Assembly (NCBI GenBank): GCA_002077045.2
Contig: KZ111161.1
Location: 514,001 to 578,000 of the forward strand
DNA length: 64,000 nt
Source of the DNA: Rachicladosporium sp. CCFEE 5018
Lineage: Eukaryota; Ascomycota; Dothideomycetes; Cladosporiales; Cladosporiaceae
Direction of reading: 5' to 3'
The stretch's first letter is position 1. Every line of letters begins with the position of its first letter. Both the position numbers and the translations under genes were made by a program. Below, in pieces: positions 63,601-64,000 of this stretch. Below the pieces are notes generated by a model that worked only from the letters and a program-made list of their open reading frames with translations, searched no databases and was not told where the DNA came from.

Positions 63601-64000
63601 TCGAGTCGGGGACTAGCACCTAGAGGTTCGGCATTGGGCGATAACGGATCATCAGCACCTCCATGTTCAGTCATCGCAACATCAGCATCTGCAGCAGGCA
63701 CAGCCACGCTGCCTATGACTCTCATATCATCTGGCTCATCGAAGAAACTGAAGTCCTCTTCGTCCACCTCGTCTCCACCCAAGTCACCGAAGAGATCTTC
63801 GTGTTGACCGACGTAGCCATGTGTCGCGCCCACAGAGGAGGCGATGCTATGTCCACGCGGACGAGGGTCTGCTTGCTCGGCGCCGCCAACATCCTCACCA
63901 CTACCTCCAGAGCCTGAAGCTTGTGGCGCATCATGTAGCGTACCAGCGGGTTGCGTGACTGGCGTCGATGTTACGTTCGGTGTTTGCTGGCTTTGTTGAA
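60690..64000 (-). CDS. MED13: Mediator complex subunit 13 (Med13/Ssn2), C-terminal part, runs off the window
   Basis: Subunit of the Mediator kinase module, which represses or tunes RNA polymerase II transcription. The minus-strand frame is open from the window edge to a stop at 60690, about 1100 codons with no intron. The acidic LFGDLGGDEVDEEDFSFFDE motif, SLLTIKEQLLPPPIP, and the C-terminal Med13 region (IPYMRVTRASDTIELLPTAM, then GPVSGAKKVRYYCVAP) are recognisable. Apparent starts near 63833 are internal codons; the true start lies beyond position 64000. Med13 proteins are usually 1300-1800 residues, consistent with a missing N-terminus. Confidence 0.88.
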   Translation of the reverse strand, partial: QQSQQTPNVTSTPVTQPAGTLHDAPQASGSGGSGEDVGGAEQADPRPRGHSIASSVGATHGYVGQHEDLFGDLGGDEVDEEDFSFFDEPDDMRVIGSVAVPAADADVAMTEHGGADDPLSPNAEPLGASPRLDVEEAEELSMQNTMMIASTATDATDNAITIDGGYAPSGGNGDSLSFDTETPRPHAATLDHRPLSLLTIKEQLLPPPIPASASTDQPHNTAAQKKGSFAPLAFGQRYNTSAPSRLSLPSENGQHGVSSKSARPAPTSMRGILKQSDSTDESSEADGRSDTPVSSETSSSSASSPDMEIVMHQEAATGPHTSRKRKRSALLESAVIGTNPSDWIARLPMFNQIASDHTYLQDLRRKARDMTATACSVFGGADQPARHKNEHAQRLWDDFNGQDLVMISQIVAEQAITTTHSIVDDLQVLKLDDIPLDSALASTAASTVLGILNGIVPATKPSDLATLVMTRELPTRPTPANATAAKSSGQPRPPPPRHDAMITAGPDVQSLAIPYMRVTRASDTIELLPTAMPFWDALGLGPVSGAKKVRYYCVAPKSDHLGDIVETFLHELSQAFEGSNLGQHRAVGATDESVPVARWQWLLSVDCVASAAARDTRSNTASLEATWSQYREAMGDLGDVLAGSAHDEPATTKVIYLIDAFASEDMDARSALCAAFYTAYQSYVAALAQSAVEDGAREPASDLVLQILPMELIYKPHELVIPTSEHMASLAREVYDRLPPAASQKAASTDAVSLVTTAPCVHLAPTVPKRVNFQLSADPPHDLLHEGSVLHLAYSFTADKHWLAVHWTDAAGMFADSVVLSMRGRSVTEIFEQVWGRTLSALDRKQIPWKVCITRATPRSYIPAWEAQCWHDIVGEKTKRKQVTSVTLLAVDLEPSVQFTPPTNSDGESGDATAGAGAFLAPVSTPQAGSTMTGGSVMTVSPTADSITAPPTPAPSDSTAAAPEKDAEGHLVDLEDETWSILLDRSKIPRRSAPDHVTTASVLACGQLIKRGDPASASQSHFPAIGADLLWTIQIRAAGAGIVEGNARHAEAMLREVLGTWRGLGCLAKLRGLHLGKSLDGLVPIHVVGAVEAARALEGMPR

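Noticed and set aside
1..64000. tRNA, rRNA, transposon, CRISPR or viral elements
   Set aside because: Scanned by eye for tRNA B-box-like GGTTCGAATCC, long terminal or inverted repeats, transposase or reverse-transcriptase motifs; none was convincing.

Overview
This is a gene-dense, intron-containing fungal chromosome segment, most likely from a melanised dothideomycete (Capnodiales/Mycosphaerellales type). That placement is an inference from gene content, short introns of about 45-66 nt with GT..AG ends and CTRAC/TACTAAT branch sites, and filamentous-ascomycete families such as a DUF3602-type small protein and a two-domain glyoxalase I. Almost all genes are conserved housekeeping genes. I see no plasmid, phage, CRISPR, transposon, rRNA or tRNA gene and no recognisable secondary-metabolite cluster.

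Left part (1-42.3 kb, single copy): a very small mitochondrial ribosomal protein gene (MRPL39/bL33m) split into four exons, divergent from PEX11; a helix-hairpin-helix protein divergent from a HIRAN-SNF2-RING helicase; a D-2-hydroxyacid dehydrogenase; a single-pass Ser/Thr-rich membrane protein; a SIS-domain sugar isomerase; a rhodanese-USP deubiquitinase (Doa4 type) divergent from the ESCRT-0 gene VPS27; a GDP-mannose pyrophosphorylase-A homologue; a dynamin-family GTPase; RSC9; a probable REC114-like gene; a 1280-residue coiled-coil protein; an 80-residue DUF3602-type protein; a short-chain dehydrogenase with a 20-nt exon; and the multi-KH protein SCP160.

Right part (41.4-60.2 kb): a block of about 9.35 kb occurs twice in direct orientation, at 41368-50723 and 50824-60174, separated by exactly 100 Ns. 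Each block carries the SCP160 5' part, a helical-repeat protein, NSE2 (SUMO ligase), a mitochondrial carrier, a cupin and GLO1. SCP160 is complete only on the left and GLO1 only on the right. The arrangement fits either a tandem duplication or two overlapping, diverged contig ends (alleles or homeologs) that were scaffolded instead of merged. Because the gap sits exactly on the junction, the second reading is favoured. Divergence is mosaic, under 1% in the end regions compared and several percent in the middle genes. The window ends inside MED13, which runs off the right edge.

The most notable observations are: an in-frame TAG in VPS27 followed by 58 open codons that end in the clathrin-box-like SLIEL; the duplicated block; two small multi-exon genes that a length-filtered ORF search would miss; zinc-ligand substitutions in the helicase RING and the VPS27 FYVE domain; and microexons in two oxidoreductase genes. 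Every gene model here is read by eye and has no transcript support.
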